From: Methylophilaceae bacterium
GTDB lineage: Bacteria; Pseudomonadota; Gammaproteobacteria; Burkholderiales; Methylophilaceae
Direction of reading: 5' to 3'
DNA: 64,000 nt
Assembly: GCA_028355955.1 (NCBI GenBank)
Contig: JAOMTQ010000005.1
Coordinates: forward strand, 1 to 64,000
The translations under genes and the position numbers were made by a program. This document shows positions 29,913-39,763 of this stretch, one piece after another. Each line of letters begins with the position of its first letter. The stretch's first letter is position 1. The notes beneath the pieces were generated by a model, which ran no database searches, was not told the origin of the DNA, and saw nothing but the letters and a program-made list of their open reading frames with translations.

Positions 29913-30743
29913 TTAATTTTTTTTGTTTTCTTTATAAAGTTTTTCATATTTTTTTGCTTCAATCTGAAGATCTTCTATTCTATTTTCATTCGATGGATGG
30001 GTACTTAAAAATTCTGGAGGTTGAGAATCAGACTGTGCATCCATTTTTCGCCATAGGCTGACTGCTGCCATTGGGTTGTACCCTGCAAGAGCAGTTAACT
30101 CGAGACCCATATCATCAGCCTCTCTTTCTTGTTCTCTACTATTGGGCAGAGCAAAAAATAATGTGGTCCCTAAAGCTACACCTTGTAAAATAGCTTGCTT
30201 AGATAGAAAGCTGCCATCTTGATTGCTAAGAAATATCGCAAATCCTAAGATTCCTACTTGTTGGACTAATGCAGAGGACATTCTTTCTCTTCCATGCTCT
30301 CTTAGTGCATGAGCTATCTCGTGACCAATAACGGCAGCAAGCTCATCATCAGTTGTATCTAATTTATTTATAAGACCTGAGTAAACAACAATTTTTCCAC
30401 CTGGCATGCAAAAGGCATTAATTAACTCACTTTCAATAACATTTATTTCCCAATTCCAATCTTGGGCATCATCTCTGAAAATATATGTTTGGTTTATTAA
30501 GTTATATGATATCTCCCTTACTCTTTCTACCTGAAGAATGTCTGTATTTAATATCCCATCTTTTTTTGCATTATCAAGAATCTCGGTATAGCCACTCTGT
30601 GACATGTCCAGAGCCATATATTCAGGAAGAATCATCAATTGAATTCGATCTACTTCTGAATCAGATTTTTTTGTTGTCGAAGTGCAGCCAAAGAGAATAG
30701 TTAAAATAGTAAGTGCAATATAAATATTTCTTTTATATTTCAT
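29913..30743 (-). CDS. M48-family metalloprotease lipoprotein
   Basis: A 276 aa lipoprotein (lipobox ILFGC, Cys20) with an M48 peptidase domain: HEIAHALREHG near 136-146 gives two zinc histidines and the catalytic glutamate, and EREADDMGLELT near 200 the third ligand. LSTHPSNENRI is near the C-terminus. This is the LoiP/YcaL type (no TPR domain), expected at the outer membrane in envelope protein quality control. Its ATG overlaps the kup stop by one base. Confidence 0.93.
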   Translation of the reverse strand: MKYKRNIYIALTILTILFGCTSTTKKSDSEVDRIQLMILPEYMALDMSQSGYTEILDNAKKDGILNTDILQVERVREISYNLINQTYIFRDDAQDWNWEINVIESELINAFCMPGGKIVVYSGLINKLDTTDDELAAVIGHEIAHALREHGRERMSSALVQQVGILGFAIFLSNQDGSFLSKQAILQGVALGTTLFFALPNSREQEREADDMGLELTALAGYNPMAAVSLWRKMDAQSDSQPPEFLSTHPSNENRIEDLQIEAKKYEKLYKENKKN

Positions 30744-32623
30744 TAAAAAACAACCTTACTCCCTAGCTCAACTACTCTATTAACTGGTAAATTAAATTGG
30801 TTAGTAATATTTTCTGAGGTTCTGAACTGGTAGGAGAAAATAGTTTTTCTAAAAAAGTTCATCTCTGTACCTGACCTAATAACTAGACTCTCTTTACCTA
30901 CAAAATATGAGGTATCCATTGGGTCTAAGGTAAAGGTCCCCCTAAGGTTTCTTGCTAGATCCTGCGGTATTTTTGTTAGGTCTTTATAACCATAGTTAAG
31001 AATAACTTTATAAAAATTATTAGGGAGTTTCTTTATGGAAATAATATTTTCTCCATTTGCATGAGGGTAGTCCTTAAATTTTACTGATAATAAGATGACT
31101 CGCTTATGAAGGACTTTATTGTGTTTTAAATTATGAAGTAATGAATGGGGAACTCCATCAGGGTTTGGAGTTAAGAAAACAGCCGTTCCATCTACCCGTG
31201 CTTTTATAATTTTTTTCATTTCTTTAAAAAAATAATCAATTTCCATAGTCTCTGTCTTAGTTTTTTTAAATAAAATTTTTCTACCTTTTTTCCAAGTTGA
31301 AATTAGAAAGACAAAAATAATCCCTACTAAAAGTGGGAACCATCCACCAGAGGGCACTTTAATAATATTTGATAAGAAGAAAATAATATCTATTGTCAAA
31401 AAGATGGCTAGGAATGCCAGAGTATATCTCCACTTCCATTTCCATATTTCGTGCATCACAAAACCTGCAAGAATAGTGGCGATTACCATATCAAGTGTAA
31501 TTGCAATTCCATAAGCGTTAGCCAATGCGCTTGAGCTTTGAAATATTGCCACCACACTCATAACCCCGACCATTAATATCCAATTTACCCTTGGCAAATA
31601 AATCTGACCTTCTTGATCTTCAGAGGTATGGTCAATTCTCATTCGAGGGATAAAGCCAAGCTGCAAAGCCTGCCTAGAGACTGAAAATGCCCCAGTAATA
31701 CATGCTTGAGAAGCAATGACTGTTGCTATCGTTGCCATAATAACGAGTGGGAGTGTCATCCATTCTGGTGCCATAAGGTAGAAGGGATTTTTTATTGTAC
31801 TAGGATCACTTAAAATCAAAGCACCCTGACCAAAGTAATTAATAGTTAAGGATGGGAATACAAAGCTGAACCATGTCACTTTAATTGGATTTCTCCCAAA
31901 ATGCCCCATGTCAGCGTAAAGAGATTCCACTCCAGTAACACACAAAACGACCGCCCCAAGTGTTATAAATGCTATTGAAAATTGAGATGAAAAAAAGTTG
32001 AAAGCATAAACAGGGTTTAGGGCTAACAATACAGATGGTTCTTGAATAATATTATAGATACCAAGTATCGTTAATACTAAAAACCAGACAAGCATAACCG
32101 GTCCAAACATAAAACCTACTGCACCAGTACCCTTACTCTGCGTCCAAAATAATCCAAAGATAATAATGAGCGTAATAGGCACAATATATTCGCTAAATGC
32201 TGGCGTTATTAATTCGATACCTTCTATTGCAGAAATGACTGAGATTGCAGGAGTAATCATTGCGTCAGCATAAAACATAGCTGCACCCAACATACCAATA
32301 GAAATAATTATCAATTTCTTTCTTTTAGTTTTTGCATTTCGAGAGGCAAGTGAAAGTAGCGCCATAATACCGCCTTCTCCATTATTATTGGCACGCATAA
32401 TAAAAAGAATGTATTTAATGGAAACAATAGAAATTAAAGACCAAAAGATAAGTGACAGTATGCCCAGCATATTGCTGCTTGTGAGCGTTAATATATTGTT
32501 GTTTATTGCAAATATTTCTTTAATTGCATAAAGCGGGCTTGTCCCAATATCCCCAAAAACAACCCCAAGGGCTCCTAAACAAAGGACTAAAAACTTTGAA
32601 TCTTGATTATCTTTTTTATTCAT
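30743..32623 (-). CDS. kup: Low-affinity K+/H+ symporter Kup
   Basis: Constitutive potassium uptake. The 626 aa protein has GDIGTSPLYA near 24-33 and about twelve membrane helices over residues 15-445, followed by a soluble C-terminal domain of about 170 residues, as in the Kup/HAK/KT family. It overlaps xseA by 8 nt upstream and the M48 gene by one base downstream, an unusual but evidently compact operon. Confidence 0.96.
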   Translation of the reverse strand: MNKKDNQDSKFLVLCLGALGVVFGDIGTSPLYAIKEIFAINNNILTLTSSNMLGILSLIFWSLISIVSIKYILFIMRANNNGEGGIMALLSLASRNAKTKRKKLIIISIGMLGAAMFYADAMITPAISVISAIEGIELITPAFSEYIVPITLIIIFGLFWTQSKGTGAVGFMFGPVMLVWFLVLTILGIYNIIQEPSVLLALNPVYAFNFFSSQFSIAFITLGAVVLCVTGVESLYADMGHFGRNPIKVTWFSFVFPSLTINYFGQGALILSDPSTIKNPFYLMAPEWMTLPLVIMATIATVIASQACITGAFSVSRQALQLGFIPRMRIDHTSEDQEGQIYLPRVNWILMVGVMSVVAIFQSSSALANAYGIAITLDMVIATILAGFVMHEIWKWKWRYTLAFLAIFLTIDIIFFLSNIIKVPSGGWFPLLVGIIFVFLISTWKKGRKILFKKTKTETMEIDYFFKEMKKIIKARVDGTAVFLTPNPDGVPHSLLHNLKHNKVLHKRVILLSVKFKDYPHANGENIISIKKLPNNFYKVILNYGYKDLTKIPQDLARNLRGTFTLDPMDTSYFVGKESLVIRSGTEMNFFRKTIFSYQFRTSENITNQFNLPVNRVVELGSKVVF

Positions 32624-33842
32624 TTATTTTGTTAGTTACTGAGGTATTTATCAGCCCATGATGTAGTTTAATTTTGATTTTATCATTCAAAGAAACACTT
32701 TCCACATTTGTAATAGCCTTATTATTTTCATTGAATGCTATAGAGTATCCTCTGGACAATATCTCATTAGGATTTAATAGGATAAGGCTTTGTTCTAATG
32801 ATTCAACTTTATTTTGATTTATCTCCAAATACCTTAGCATTGAGGTTTGAATTCTTTTTGAAAAGTTTTCAATGAGTATATTTTGAGTTTTTATTTTTTC
32901 CTGAGGGGATAGCAGTCTCTTCTCATATTGGTCAATTTTCTGATATATCTCATAGAATTTATTCTGCATAATCTGGAATAGATCTTGTTGAAAAGAGGCA
33001 AGATTCTCAAAAAATAAAGACAGCTCGCTACTGATTATTTCTGCAGCAGCTGTTGGGGTTGGAGCTCTTAAATCGGCGACAAAATCGGCTATTGTGAAAT
33101 CTGTTTCATGCCCAATAGCAGAAATTGTCGCTATATTTGATGAAGCTATTGCCCTAACAACTCTTTCATCATTAAAAGACCATAGGTCTTCAATTGAACC
33201 ACCTCCACGAGCTACAACCAATACATCGACCTCATTTCTTGTGTTTGCAATTTCAATGGCATTAATAATGTTGTCCAAAGATGCTGGGCCTTGAACTTGT
33301 GTGGGGTAAATGATGATATTGATGTATTTATTTCGTCTATTAATTGTACTAATAATATCTTTGATCACAGCACCGCTTTCTGATGAAACAACCCCAATTG
33401 CTTTGATATTATCAGGAATGCTTTTTTTATTTTTTTCTTCAAACAAACCTTCTTTTTTTAATTTTGTTTTTAATAGTTGAAAGGCTTCGAATAATTCACC
33501 CAGACCAGATTTTTGAATTTTATTTACATTTAATTGGTATTCACCTCTAGCTTCGTAGAGACCTATATCACAATGTATTTCAACAAGATCACCATCCTTT
33601 ACATCCCAATTTACAAAATTATTTTTACCACGAAACATAGTACATCTGACTTGGGAAGTATTGTCCTTGATAGTGAAGTACCAATGGCCAGAGCTGGCCT
33701 TCGTAAAATTTGATATTTCACCTTTAATCCATACCGAATCAAAATTATCTGTTAAAACTTTTTTTACAAGACGATTGATTTCAGAGACTGAGAAAATTTT
33801 TGGTTCATCAGAAATAAAGTCGTTTATGATAGGAGTATTCAA
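32616..33842 (-). CDS. xseA: Exodeoxyribonuclease VII large subunit
   Basis: Single-strand-specific exonuclease large subunit. At 408 aa it has an N-terminal OB-fold (WIKGEISNFTKASSGHWYF near 40-58), the catalytic domain with SGAVIKDI near 155, VARGGGSIEDLWSF near 210 and DLRAPTPTAAAE near 258, and a C-terminal coiled coil. The start is TTG with GAGAA about 6 nt upstream. xseB is not adjacent. Confidence 0.95.
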   Translation of the reverse strand: MNTPIINDFISDEPKIFSVSEINRLVKKVLTDNFDSVWIKGEISNFTKASSGHWYFTIKDNTSQVRCTMFRGKNNFVNWDVKDGDLVEIHCDIGLYEARGEYQLNVNKIQKSGLGELFEAFQLLKTKLKKEGLFEEKNKKSIPDNIKAIGVVSSESGAVIKDIISTINRRNKYINIIIYPTQVQGPASLDNIINAIEIANTRNEVDVLVVARGGGSIEDLWSFNDERVVRAIASSNIATISAIGHETDFTIADFVADLRAPTPTAAAEIISSELSLFFENLASFQQDLFQIMQNKFYEIYQKIDQYEKRLLSPQEKIKTQNILIENFSKRIQTSMLRYLEINQNKVESLEQSLILLNPNEILSRGYSIAFNENNKAITNVESVSLNDKIKIKLHHGLINTSVTNKINE

Positions 33843-33898
33843 AATATTCTCATTTAATGAGTTAACATTATAAGACTTTTACTGAAAATTTTAAATAT

Positions 33899-34390
33899 AT
33901 GAAATTTAATTTATCTTTCAAGGTGATTAACCTTTTAGCCGCATTATTTTCTTTTTTTCTCGTTGTTGCGGCACTCTATATTCAGAATAGATTTCAATTA
34001 GAGCCCTGCCCACTCTGTATTACTCAGAGAATTATTTTTATTGTCGCTGGGAGTGCATTTTTTTTCTTTAGCTTCTTTAGTCCTCTTAAGATAATCAAAA
34101 TTTTTCATCTGATAGCGTTACTTTTAATCAACTTTACGGGAGTAGTTTTTTCCGTGAGACATATTTTAATTCAGAGTAAAATAATCTCTGTCCCAGCTGA
34201 GTGTGGATTGGATCTAGGTTATATGTTTGATAGCTTTCCTTTGTCAGAAGCCTTTGAATTGCTGTTCAGGGGAGCTGGTGACTGTTCTACAATCGACTGG
34301 ACTTTATTTGGGGTAACCTTGCCACAATTAGCTTTACTGAACTACTTATTGTTTGTCTTTGTGACGATTTATATTTATAAAAAATATTAA
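33899..34390 (+). CDS. dsbB: Disulfide bond formation protein B
   Basis: Inner-membrane quinone-linked oxidase that re-oxidises DsbA. It has 163 aa with four membrane helices; the first periplasmic loop has EPCPLCITQR (C-P-L-C near 38-41), and the second periplasmic loop has two cysteines (AECGLD near 101 and GDCSTIDW near 124), the complete redox set. It diverges from xseA and is followed 2 bp later by cysM. Confidence 0.95.
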   Translation: MKFNLSFKVINLLAALFSFFLVVAALYIQNRFQLEPCPLCITQRIIFIVAGSAFFFFSFFSPLKIIKIFHLIALLLINFTGVVFSVRHILIQSKIISVPAECGLDLGYMFDSFPLSEAFELLFRGAGDCSTIDWTLFGVTLPQLALLNYLLFVFVTIYIYKKY

Positions 34391-34392
34391 AA

Positions 34393-35280
34393 ATGAAAAA
34401 TACACTTGAAGCAACAATTGGTAATACACCCCTTGCAAAAATTAAAAGACTTAGTGACGAAAAAGAGGGGGAGATATATCTAAAGCTTGAAGGTAATAAT
34501 CCTGCAGGCTCAGTTAAAGATAGACCTGCTTTTTTTATGATTAATGAAGCTGAATTATCTGGAAAAATAAAGCCGGGGGACACGCTGATTGAAGCAACAT
34601 CGGGGAATACAGGTATTGCTCTAGCAATGGTGGCGGCCATGAGAGGATATAAAATGGTATTAATAATGCCTGAAAACCAATCAATTGAAAGAAGACAAAC
34701 GATGAAGGCTTTTGGTGCAGAGATTATCCTTACCTCTCAGGAAGGAAGTATGGAGTTAGCAAGGGATACCGCACTTAGAATGCAAAAAGAAGGAGAGGGT
34801 ATTGTTTTAGATCAGTTTGGTAATTCTAATAACCCTAAGGCACATTATGAAGGAACAGGACCAGAAATTTGGCGCGATACAAATAAAAAGGTGACCCACT
34901 TTATTTCAAGCATGGGCACGACAGGAACTATCGTGGGTACTTCAAAATTTTTAAAAGAAAAAAATAAGAATATTCAAATTATTGGCGTCCAGCCAGAAGA
35001 GGGAGCACAAATTCCAGGAATTAGAAAGTGGCCAAAAGAATATTTACCATCAATTTTCTCCGATGATAATATCGACAAAATTGTAAACGTTTCTCAGAAA
35101 AATGCAGAAGATACTGCGAGAAATCTTGCAAAAAAAGAGGGAATTTTTTCTGGTGCATCAACAGGAGGCGCACTTTTTGTAGCATTGCAAATAGCCAAAC
35201 AAAATCCCAATTCACATATTGTTTCAATCGCCTGTGATCGTGGTGACCGATATCTTTCAACTGGAATATTTCCTAAATAA
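34393..35280 (+). CDS. cysM: Cysteine synthase B
   Basis: PLP-dependent O-acetylserine sulfhydrylase. The 295 aa length fits CysM rather than the longer CysK. GNNPAGSVKDRPA near 34-46 has the PLP lysine, ATSGNTGIALA near 67-77 is the substrate loop and GTTGTIVGT near 175 binds phosphate. It starts 2 nt after dsbB and is followed 3 nt later by the PolB-like exonuclease. Confidence 0.95.
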   Translation: MKNTLEATIGNTPLAKIKRLSDEKEGEIYLKLEGNNPAGSVKDRPAFFMINEAELSGKIKPGDTLIEATSGNTGIALAMVAAMRGYKMVLIMPENQSIERRQTMKAFGAEIILTSQEGSMELARDTALRMQKEGEGIVLDQFGNSNNPKAHYEGTGPEIWRDTNKKVTHFISSMGTTGTIVGTSKFLKEKNKNIQIIGVQPEEGAQIPGIRKWPKEYLPSIFSDDNIDKIVNVSQKNAEDTARNLAKKEGIFSGASTGGALFVALQIAKQNPNSHIVSIACDRGDRYLSTGIFPK

Positions 35281-35283
35281 ATT

Positions 35284-36057
35284 TTGATTCCAACACTTAT
35301 ATTTGATTTAGAAACAATTCCTGATATTAAAAGTATTAGGTGTCTTTACAATTTGGATGAAACTCTATCTGACTTCGATGTAGTTAATATTGCTAATTTT
35401 AAAAGGCGGCAGAAAGTTGGCCATGACTTCTTACCGTTACACCTTCATCAAGTAGTTGCAATCTCTTGCGTATTGAAAACAGATGATAGATTAGAAGTTT
35501 GGACGCTTGGCGATGAAGGAACTGATGAAGCAGGTATCTTAAAACACTTTTTTGAAGGTTTGGATAAATATTCACCAAATTTAGTATCTTGGAACGGGAG
35601 TGGTTTTGATTTACCGGTTCTTAATTATCGAATGCTTGCCAATAAAATTTCATCAGATATTTATTTTGATACTGGAGAAAATAATTCTGAATTTAAATGG
35701 AATAATTATATGAGTAGATATCACCGAAGGCATCTCGATTTAATGGATATTTTGGCTATGTTTAATGGTAGAAATAACGCATCATTAAATGAAATTTGTA
35801 AGATTTACGGCTTTCCTGGAAAGTTAGATATGGACGGAGGCAAGGTCTGGGAGACATTTTTAAATGGTGATTTAGCGTCAATAAGAAATTACTGTGAAAC
35901 CGATGTTGCCAATACATATTTAGTTTATTTGAGGTACTTGTTGTCAAAAAAAGAATTAACATCTAATACTTATGAGAATGAAATAGATCAGTTTAGAAAT
36001 ATTATCAACAACTACAAAAAATCACATTGGGATAATTTTTTAAAAGCATGGGCATGA
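35284..36057 (+). CDS. Predicted 3'-5' exonuclease, PolB-like (DnaQ superfamily)
   Basis: A 257 aa protein of the DNA polymerase B exonuclease-like family. Exo motifs are visible: LIFDLETIPD near 5-14 (D-x-E), SWNGSGFDLPVLNYR near 100-114, and the third motif around NYCETDVANTYL near 203-214. The start is TTG, 3 nt after cysM. No polymerase domain is present, so a DNA repair or RNA-trimming role is likely but unproven. Confidence 0.88.
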   Translation: MIPTLIFDLETIPDIKSIRCLYNLDETLSDFDVVNIANFKRRQKVGHDFLPLHLHQVVAISCVLKTDDRLEVWTLGDEGTDEAGILKHFFEGLDKYSPNLVSWNGSGFDLPVLNYRMLANKISSDIYFDTGENNSEFKWNNYMSRYHRRHLDLMDILAMFNGRNNASLNEICKIYGFPGKLDMDGGKVWETFLNGDLASIRNYCETDVANTYLVYLRYLLSKKELTSNTYENEIDQFRNIINNYKKSHWDNFLKAWA

Positions 36058-36060
36058 AAT

Positions 36061-36091
36061 TTGAATTCAAAAATTTTTTAAAAAATATAAT
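36061..36091 (+). promoter_or_regulatory. Possible promoter of the peptide-uptake/murein-recycling cassette
   Basis: A perfect TATAAT (36086-36091) is preceded by TTGAAT (36061-36066) with a 19-bp spacer, just after the exonuclease stop. The predicted transcription start falls next to or slightly after the GTG at 36095, so the transcript would be leaderless, or translation would begin at the ATG at 36116. Confidence 0.45.
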
Positions 36092-36094
36092 CTA

Positions 36095-37546
36095 GTGTTA
36101 AATCTATTACAAAAAATGAGCCTACATTTTTTGTTGGCTTTTTTGTTGATTGGCTGTGCTGAAAATTTTGATGACGATGAAATTAGATTTGGGATAGCCC
36201 AAAAACCTCAACAACTTGACCCAAGGTTCCAATCAGATGCTGCGTCAAAAAAACTATCATACTTAATTTATACTCCTTTCATCTATCTGGATGATGAGTT
36301 CCTACCAAGATCAAATGTTGTTGAGTTTGAGAAAAAGAATGACCTTCAATACGTTTTTCAGTTAAAGAAAAACTTACCTAGTTTTAGTGAGGGAAATACT
36401 TTAAATATTAACGATATGATAAGCACCATTCAGAATTTAAAAAACCTTTCTACCTCACCATATTTTCAACAGCTAAAGAATATAAGGTCCGTTGAAAAGG
36501 TATCGGATAATATTTTTTTCATTCACCTTTTAAAAAATGAACCCAATTTTTTATCACAGCTTAATTTTTTTATTCTCCCTGAAAAATTATTAAAAAAAAA
36601 TCATAATTTTTCTATAAGCCCATTAGGGTCAGGTCTTTTTAGAATGACAAAGAGCTCGCCTTATATTGAATTAATAAGACGCAAGGATAATCAAAGAATT
36701 AATTTAATCGAAATTAAAGATCCCACGGTGCGCGTATTAAAACTAATAAATGGTGAAATAGATTTAATACAAAATGACCTTCCTTTTGAAATGATAAAAG
36801 TGATTCAAGATAATGAAAATTTAAATACGATTTCAAGCTTTGGATCAAATGTTTCTTATATTGGGTTTAATTTTAAGGACAAGTATCTTAAAAATATACA
36901 ATTTAGGAGGGGGCTATCATTAGCTATTAACCAAAGGGAAATCTTAGAGTTTTTTTTACCTCAAAAATCAAGACTTTCACAGCAAATCCTACCCCCGGAG
37001 CATTGGGCCAGTATTGATATAAGAGACAATAATTTTGATCCTGATGAGGCAAGAAAATTAATCTCACAGATTGATATACCAAAACCAATTAAACTGGTTC
37101 TAAAGACTTCGACTGATCCATTTAGAGTAAAGATTGCAACAATTATCCAGAAACAACTAAAAGATGTAGGTATTGATTTAAAGATAAAATCATTAGACTG
37201 GGGCACTTTCTTCAGAGACATCCAGTCGGGTAATTTCCAGCTATATACATTAACCTGGGTGGGTATCACTAATCCTGATATCTATTTTAAAATTTTTTCC
37301 TCAACTCAATTACATCCTAAAGGACTTAATAGGGGTCAGTATACAAATAAAAAGATGGATCAGCTTTTATCGGAGGCAATAGAAAAAAATGTTTGGAATA
37401 AGGTAATATTGAAGGCTTACCGAGATAAAGGGCTGATTCCATTATGGTATGAGGGTGGATTTGCTGCTTTTAGAAAAAATATCTCAGATTATAAACTTGC
37501 ATTTGATGGTAGCTGGAATGGGTTGGATGGGATTAAAAAAAATTAA
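36095..37546 (+). CDS. Peptide ABC transporter substrate-binding lipoprotein (SBP family 5)
   Basis: A 483 aa lipoprotein with lipobox LIGC (Cys21 from the GTG start) and an extracytoplasmic solute-binding family 5 fold: QKPQQLDPRFQSDAASKKL near 36-54 is the family's first block, and IGFNFKDKYLKN and RGLSLAINQREI near 250-277 a later one. It should deliver peptides to the permeases encoded just downstream. GTG gives a signal peptide with a positive residue (Lys7); ATG at 36116 would fit the promoter better, so the start is uncertain. Its 3' end overlaps the YkuD gene by 20 nt. Context favours murein peptides, by inference. Confidence 0.87.
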   Translation: MLNLLQKMSLHFLLAFLLIGCAENFDDDEIRFGIAQKPQQLDPRFQSDAASKKLSYLIYTPFIYLDDEFLPRSNVVEFEKKNDLQYVFQLKKNLPSFSEGNTLNINDMISTIQNLKNLSTSPYFQQLKNIRSVEKVSDNIFFIHLLKNEPNFLSQLNFFILPEKLLKKNHNFSISPLGSGLFRMTKSSPYIELIRRKDNQRINLIEIKDPTVRVLKLINGEIDLIQNDLPFEMIKVIQDNENLNTISSFGSNVSYIGFNFKDKYLKNIQFRRGLSLAINQREILEFFLPQKSRLSQQILPPEHWASIDIRDNNFDPDEARKLISQIDIPKPIKLVLKTSTDPFRVKIATIIQKQLKDVGIDLKIKSLDWGTFFRDIQSGNFQLYTLTWVGITNPDIYFKIFSSTQLHPKGLNRGQYTNKKMDQLLSEAIEKNVWNKVILKAYRDKGLIPLWYEGGFAAFRKNISDYKLAFDGSWNGLDGIKKN

Positions 37547-38030
37547 TAGCACATATATCAATGTCTCAATAAAAAAACAGAATTTATCTTTTTTTGAGAA
37601 AGGCATCCTAATGAAACGCTTTTCAATTTCCACAGCAAAAAGAGGTGTTGGCCAACAAAAGAATAGCTTTAAAACACCTTTAGGAAAGCATATCGTCAGA
37701 GCTAAAATAGGGGATACACTTCCTATTTTTACCGTATTTTCAGCTCGAAGACCAACAAATGAAATTTGTACTGACGAATCTCATTTATCTGAGCCTCAAA
37801 AAGATTGGATTTTATCAAGAATTATTTGGTTATCAGGGTGTGAGGTTGGCATTAACCGCTTAGGAGATGTTGATACTATGCAAAGATATATATATATCCA
37901 CGGTACTCCATACGAGAAAGACTTAGGACATCCTGCTTCTGAGGGGTGCATTAGAATGGGAAATAGGGATGTAATTGAACTTTTTAATCTTGTATCGCTA
38001 GGAACTAGTGTCTTTATCAATGAGAATTAA
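37527..38030 (+). CDS. Signal-less YkuD-family enzyme, possible cytoplasmic L,D-carboxypeptidase
   Basis: A 167 aa YkuD (L,D-transpeptidase fold) protein. The catalytic motif is complete: IHGTPYE near 126-132 and HPASEGCIRMGNRD near 136-149, with the nucleophilic cysteine near 142. There is no signal peptide or membrane helix, so it should stay in the cytoplasm, unlike cell-wall cross-linking L,D-transpeptidases. Signal-less YkuD enzymes such as Acinetobacter ElsL act as L,D-carboxypeptidases in murein recycling. The neighbours (peptide importer and nagZ) fit that. ATG at 37527 is chosen because upstream starts lie deep inside the preceding gene. Confidence 0.82.
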   Translation: MGLKKINSTYINVSIKKQNLSFFEKGILMKRFSISTAKRGVGQQKNSFKTPLGKHIVRAKIGDTLPIFTVFSARRPTNEICTDESHLSEPQKDWILSRIIWLSGCEVGINRLGDVDTMQRYIYIHGTPYEKDLGHPASEGCIRMGNRDVIELFNLVSLGTSVFINEN

Positions 38031-38032
38031 TT

Positions 38033-38938
38033 TTGCTTAAGCTTCTCTTGACAAGTGTTTGCCAAATTTTTGGTATTTTTCTCATAACTTTTTTAATACT
38101 TCATCTTATACCTGGAGATCCTATCTTAGTCATGATGGGGGAGTCATCCTCATTGGCGGACCAAGAAAAATTAAGAAGTGAGCTAGGTCTTGATAAGTCT
38201 ATTATTGAGCAAATGATCAATTCAATTGGTCAGTTAGCTCAAGGTAATTTTGGGACATCAATTCTAACTAATATGCCGATTAAACCTCAATTATTCGATG
38301 CCATGAAGAACACCTATACTCTTGCTTCTTTGGCATTAGGTATTGCAATTTTTTTTGGTTTTATAGGCGGTATTCTGGCGGCCAAATTTCAAGGGAGTTA
38401 TATTGATAGGTGCATCACTAATGTCAGTTTATTTTTTATCTCTATCCCTCATTTTTTTCTCGGACCATTATTAATTTTAATGATATCTATTTATTTAGGC
38501 TGGCTTCCTGTGAGTGGGATGGAGAGTAAATATGCAATTATTTTACCAGCACTTACTCTCGCACTTGGGCTGCTTGCAGTAATTATTAAAATGACAAGAA
38601 ATTCTATGCTTGAGATTATTAATTCAGATGTAGTAAGAACAGCAAGAGCAAAAGGGTTAGGGGAGATAGCAATAACTTTGCACCATATGTTTAGGTTAGT
38701 ATTGATTCCTTTAATTACCATCATCGGCATGCAGTTTGGTTCATTATTATCAGGTGCAGTTATTACAGAAACAATTTTTAGCTGGGACGGTTTAGGGAGA
38801 CTATTAGTTACATCTATCCAAACAAGAGATTATCCAGTTACTCAAGCCTGTATTTTGATTATTGCATCATCATACGTCTTTATTAATTTTTTAACTGAAG
38901 TTGCTTATCGGTTTTTAGATCCAAGAATGAGGCATTAA
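38033..38938 (+). CDS. Dipeptide/oligopeptide ABC transporter permease (DppB/OppB family)
   Basis: A 301 aa inner-membrane permease with six helices. It opens with the family's N-terminal helix and LHLIPGDPILVMMGE near 22-36; the ATPase-docking EAA loop contains DVVRTARAKGLGE near 199-211; the end has FLDPRMRH. The start is TTG, 2 nt after the YkuD gene. No ATPase gene of the DppD/DppF type is adjacent, so ATPases must be shared or encoded elsewhere. Confidence 0.93.
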   Translation: MLKLLLTSVCQIFGIFLITFLILHLIPGDPILVMMGESSSLADQEKLRSELGLDKSIIEQMINSIGQLAQGNFGTSILTNMPIKPQLFDAMKNTYTLASLALGIAIFFGFIGGILAAKFQGSYIDRCITNVSLFFISIPHFFLGPLLILMISIYLGWLPVSGMESKYAIILPALTLALGLLAVIIKMTRNSMLEIINSDVVRTARAKGLGEIAITLHHMFRLVLIPLITIIGMQFGSLLSGAVITETIFSWDGLGRLLVTSIQTRDYPVTQACILIIASSYVFINFLTEVAYRFLDPRMRH

Positions 38939-38942
38939 GGAT

Positions 38943-39731
38943 ATGAAGCAAGTTGCCATAGCGATAATTTTATTTTGGTTTTCCTCGCTTATTTACAAGA
39001 TTTTGAGTGGCTATGATTCAAGCATTATGCAGGTAGATGAAATTCTTGCTACCCCAAATTTTACTTACTGGTTTGGTAAGGATGATTTTGGTCGAGATAT
39101 TTATTTTAGGTTAGTTGATGGATTTATTAATTCATTTCTAATTATTTTTTGCGTTACGTTTATTTCAAGCATTTCAGGAATATTAATAGGTGTGCTTTCA
39201 GGATATATAGGAGGAAGATTAGATCAGGTAATAAAATTTATAACGACCCTTTTTATGTCTTTTCCTGGGATTCTCCTAGCGATTGCATTTGCAGCCATAC
39301 TATCTCCAGGAAAATTAAATTTAATCATTGCTCTTTCCATTGGAGGTTGGGTCGGCTATGCAAGGTTAGCAAGGGCACAAACTTTACTTGTTAAAGAGCA
39401 AGATTTTGTAAGGGCATCACAATCAATGGGAAGCTCAAAATCGAGAACAATTTTTCATCATGTCCTGCCTGCATTATCAACCCCTATGATCGTGGAGGCT
39501 ACTTATGCTGTGGCAGGTTTAATTATTGCTGAAGCGAGTCTCTCATTTTTAGGTCTTGGGTTGCAGGCACCTGAAGCCTCTTTGGGTGGGATGATGAGAG
39601 ATAGTGTTCGCTATCTTCTGGCTTCACCACATTATGCAATTATTGTTGGTGCAAGCATAATGTCTATGGTCTTTGCAATCAATTTTTTTGGAGATTTTCT
39701 TCATAAATTTTGGGGAATTAAGGACAATTGA
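38943..39731 (+). CDS. Dipeptide/oligopeptide ABC transporter permease (DppC/OppC family)
   Basis: The second permease, 262 aa, with about six helices, a periplasmic FGKDDFGRDIYFRL block near 40-53 (family hallmark, G-x-D-x-x-G-R-D) and the docking loop DFVRASQSMGSSKSRTI near 152-168. GEASLSFLGLG-type sequence (AEASLSFLGLGLQAPEASLG) follows near 195. It starts 4 nt after the DppB-like gene and is followed 32 bp later by nagZ. N-terminal soluble extension is shorter than in E. coli DppC. Confidence 0.93.
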   Translation: MKQVAIAIILFWFSSLIYKILSGYDSSIMQVDEILATPNFTYWFGKDDFGRDIYFRLVDGFINSFLIIFCVTFISSISGILIGVLSGYIGGRLDQVIKFITTLFMSFPGILLAIAFAAILSPGKLNLIIALSIGGWVGYARLARAQTLLVKEQDFVRASQSMGSSKSRTIFHHVLPALSTPMIVEATYAVAGLIIAEASLSFLGLGLQAPEASLGGMMRDSVRYLLASPHYAIIVGASIMSMVFAINFFGDFLHKFWGIKDN

Positions 39732-39763
39732 GGAATTTATTTTTTTAACTGGATAAAATTAAT

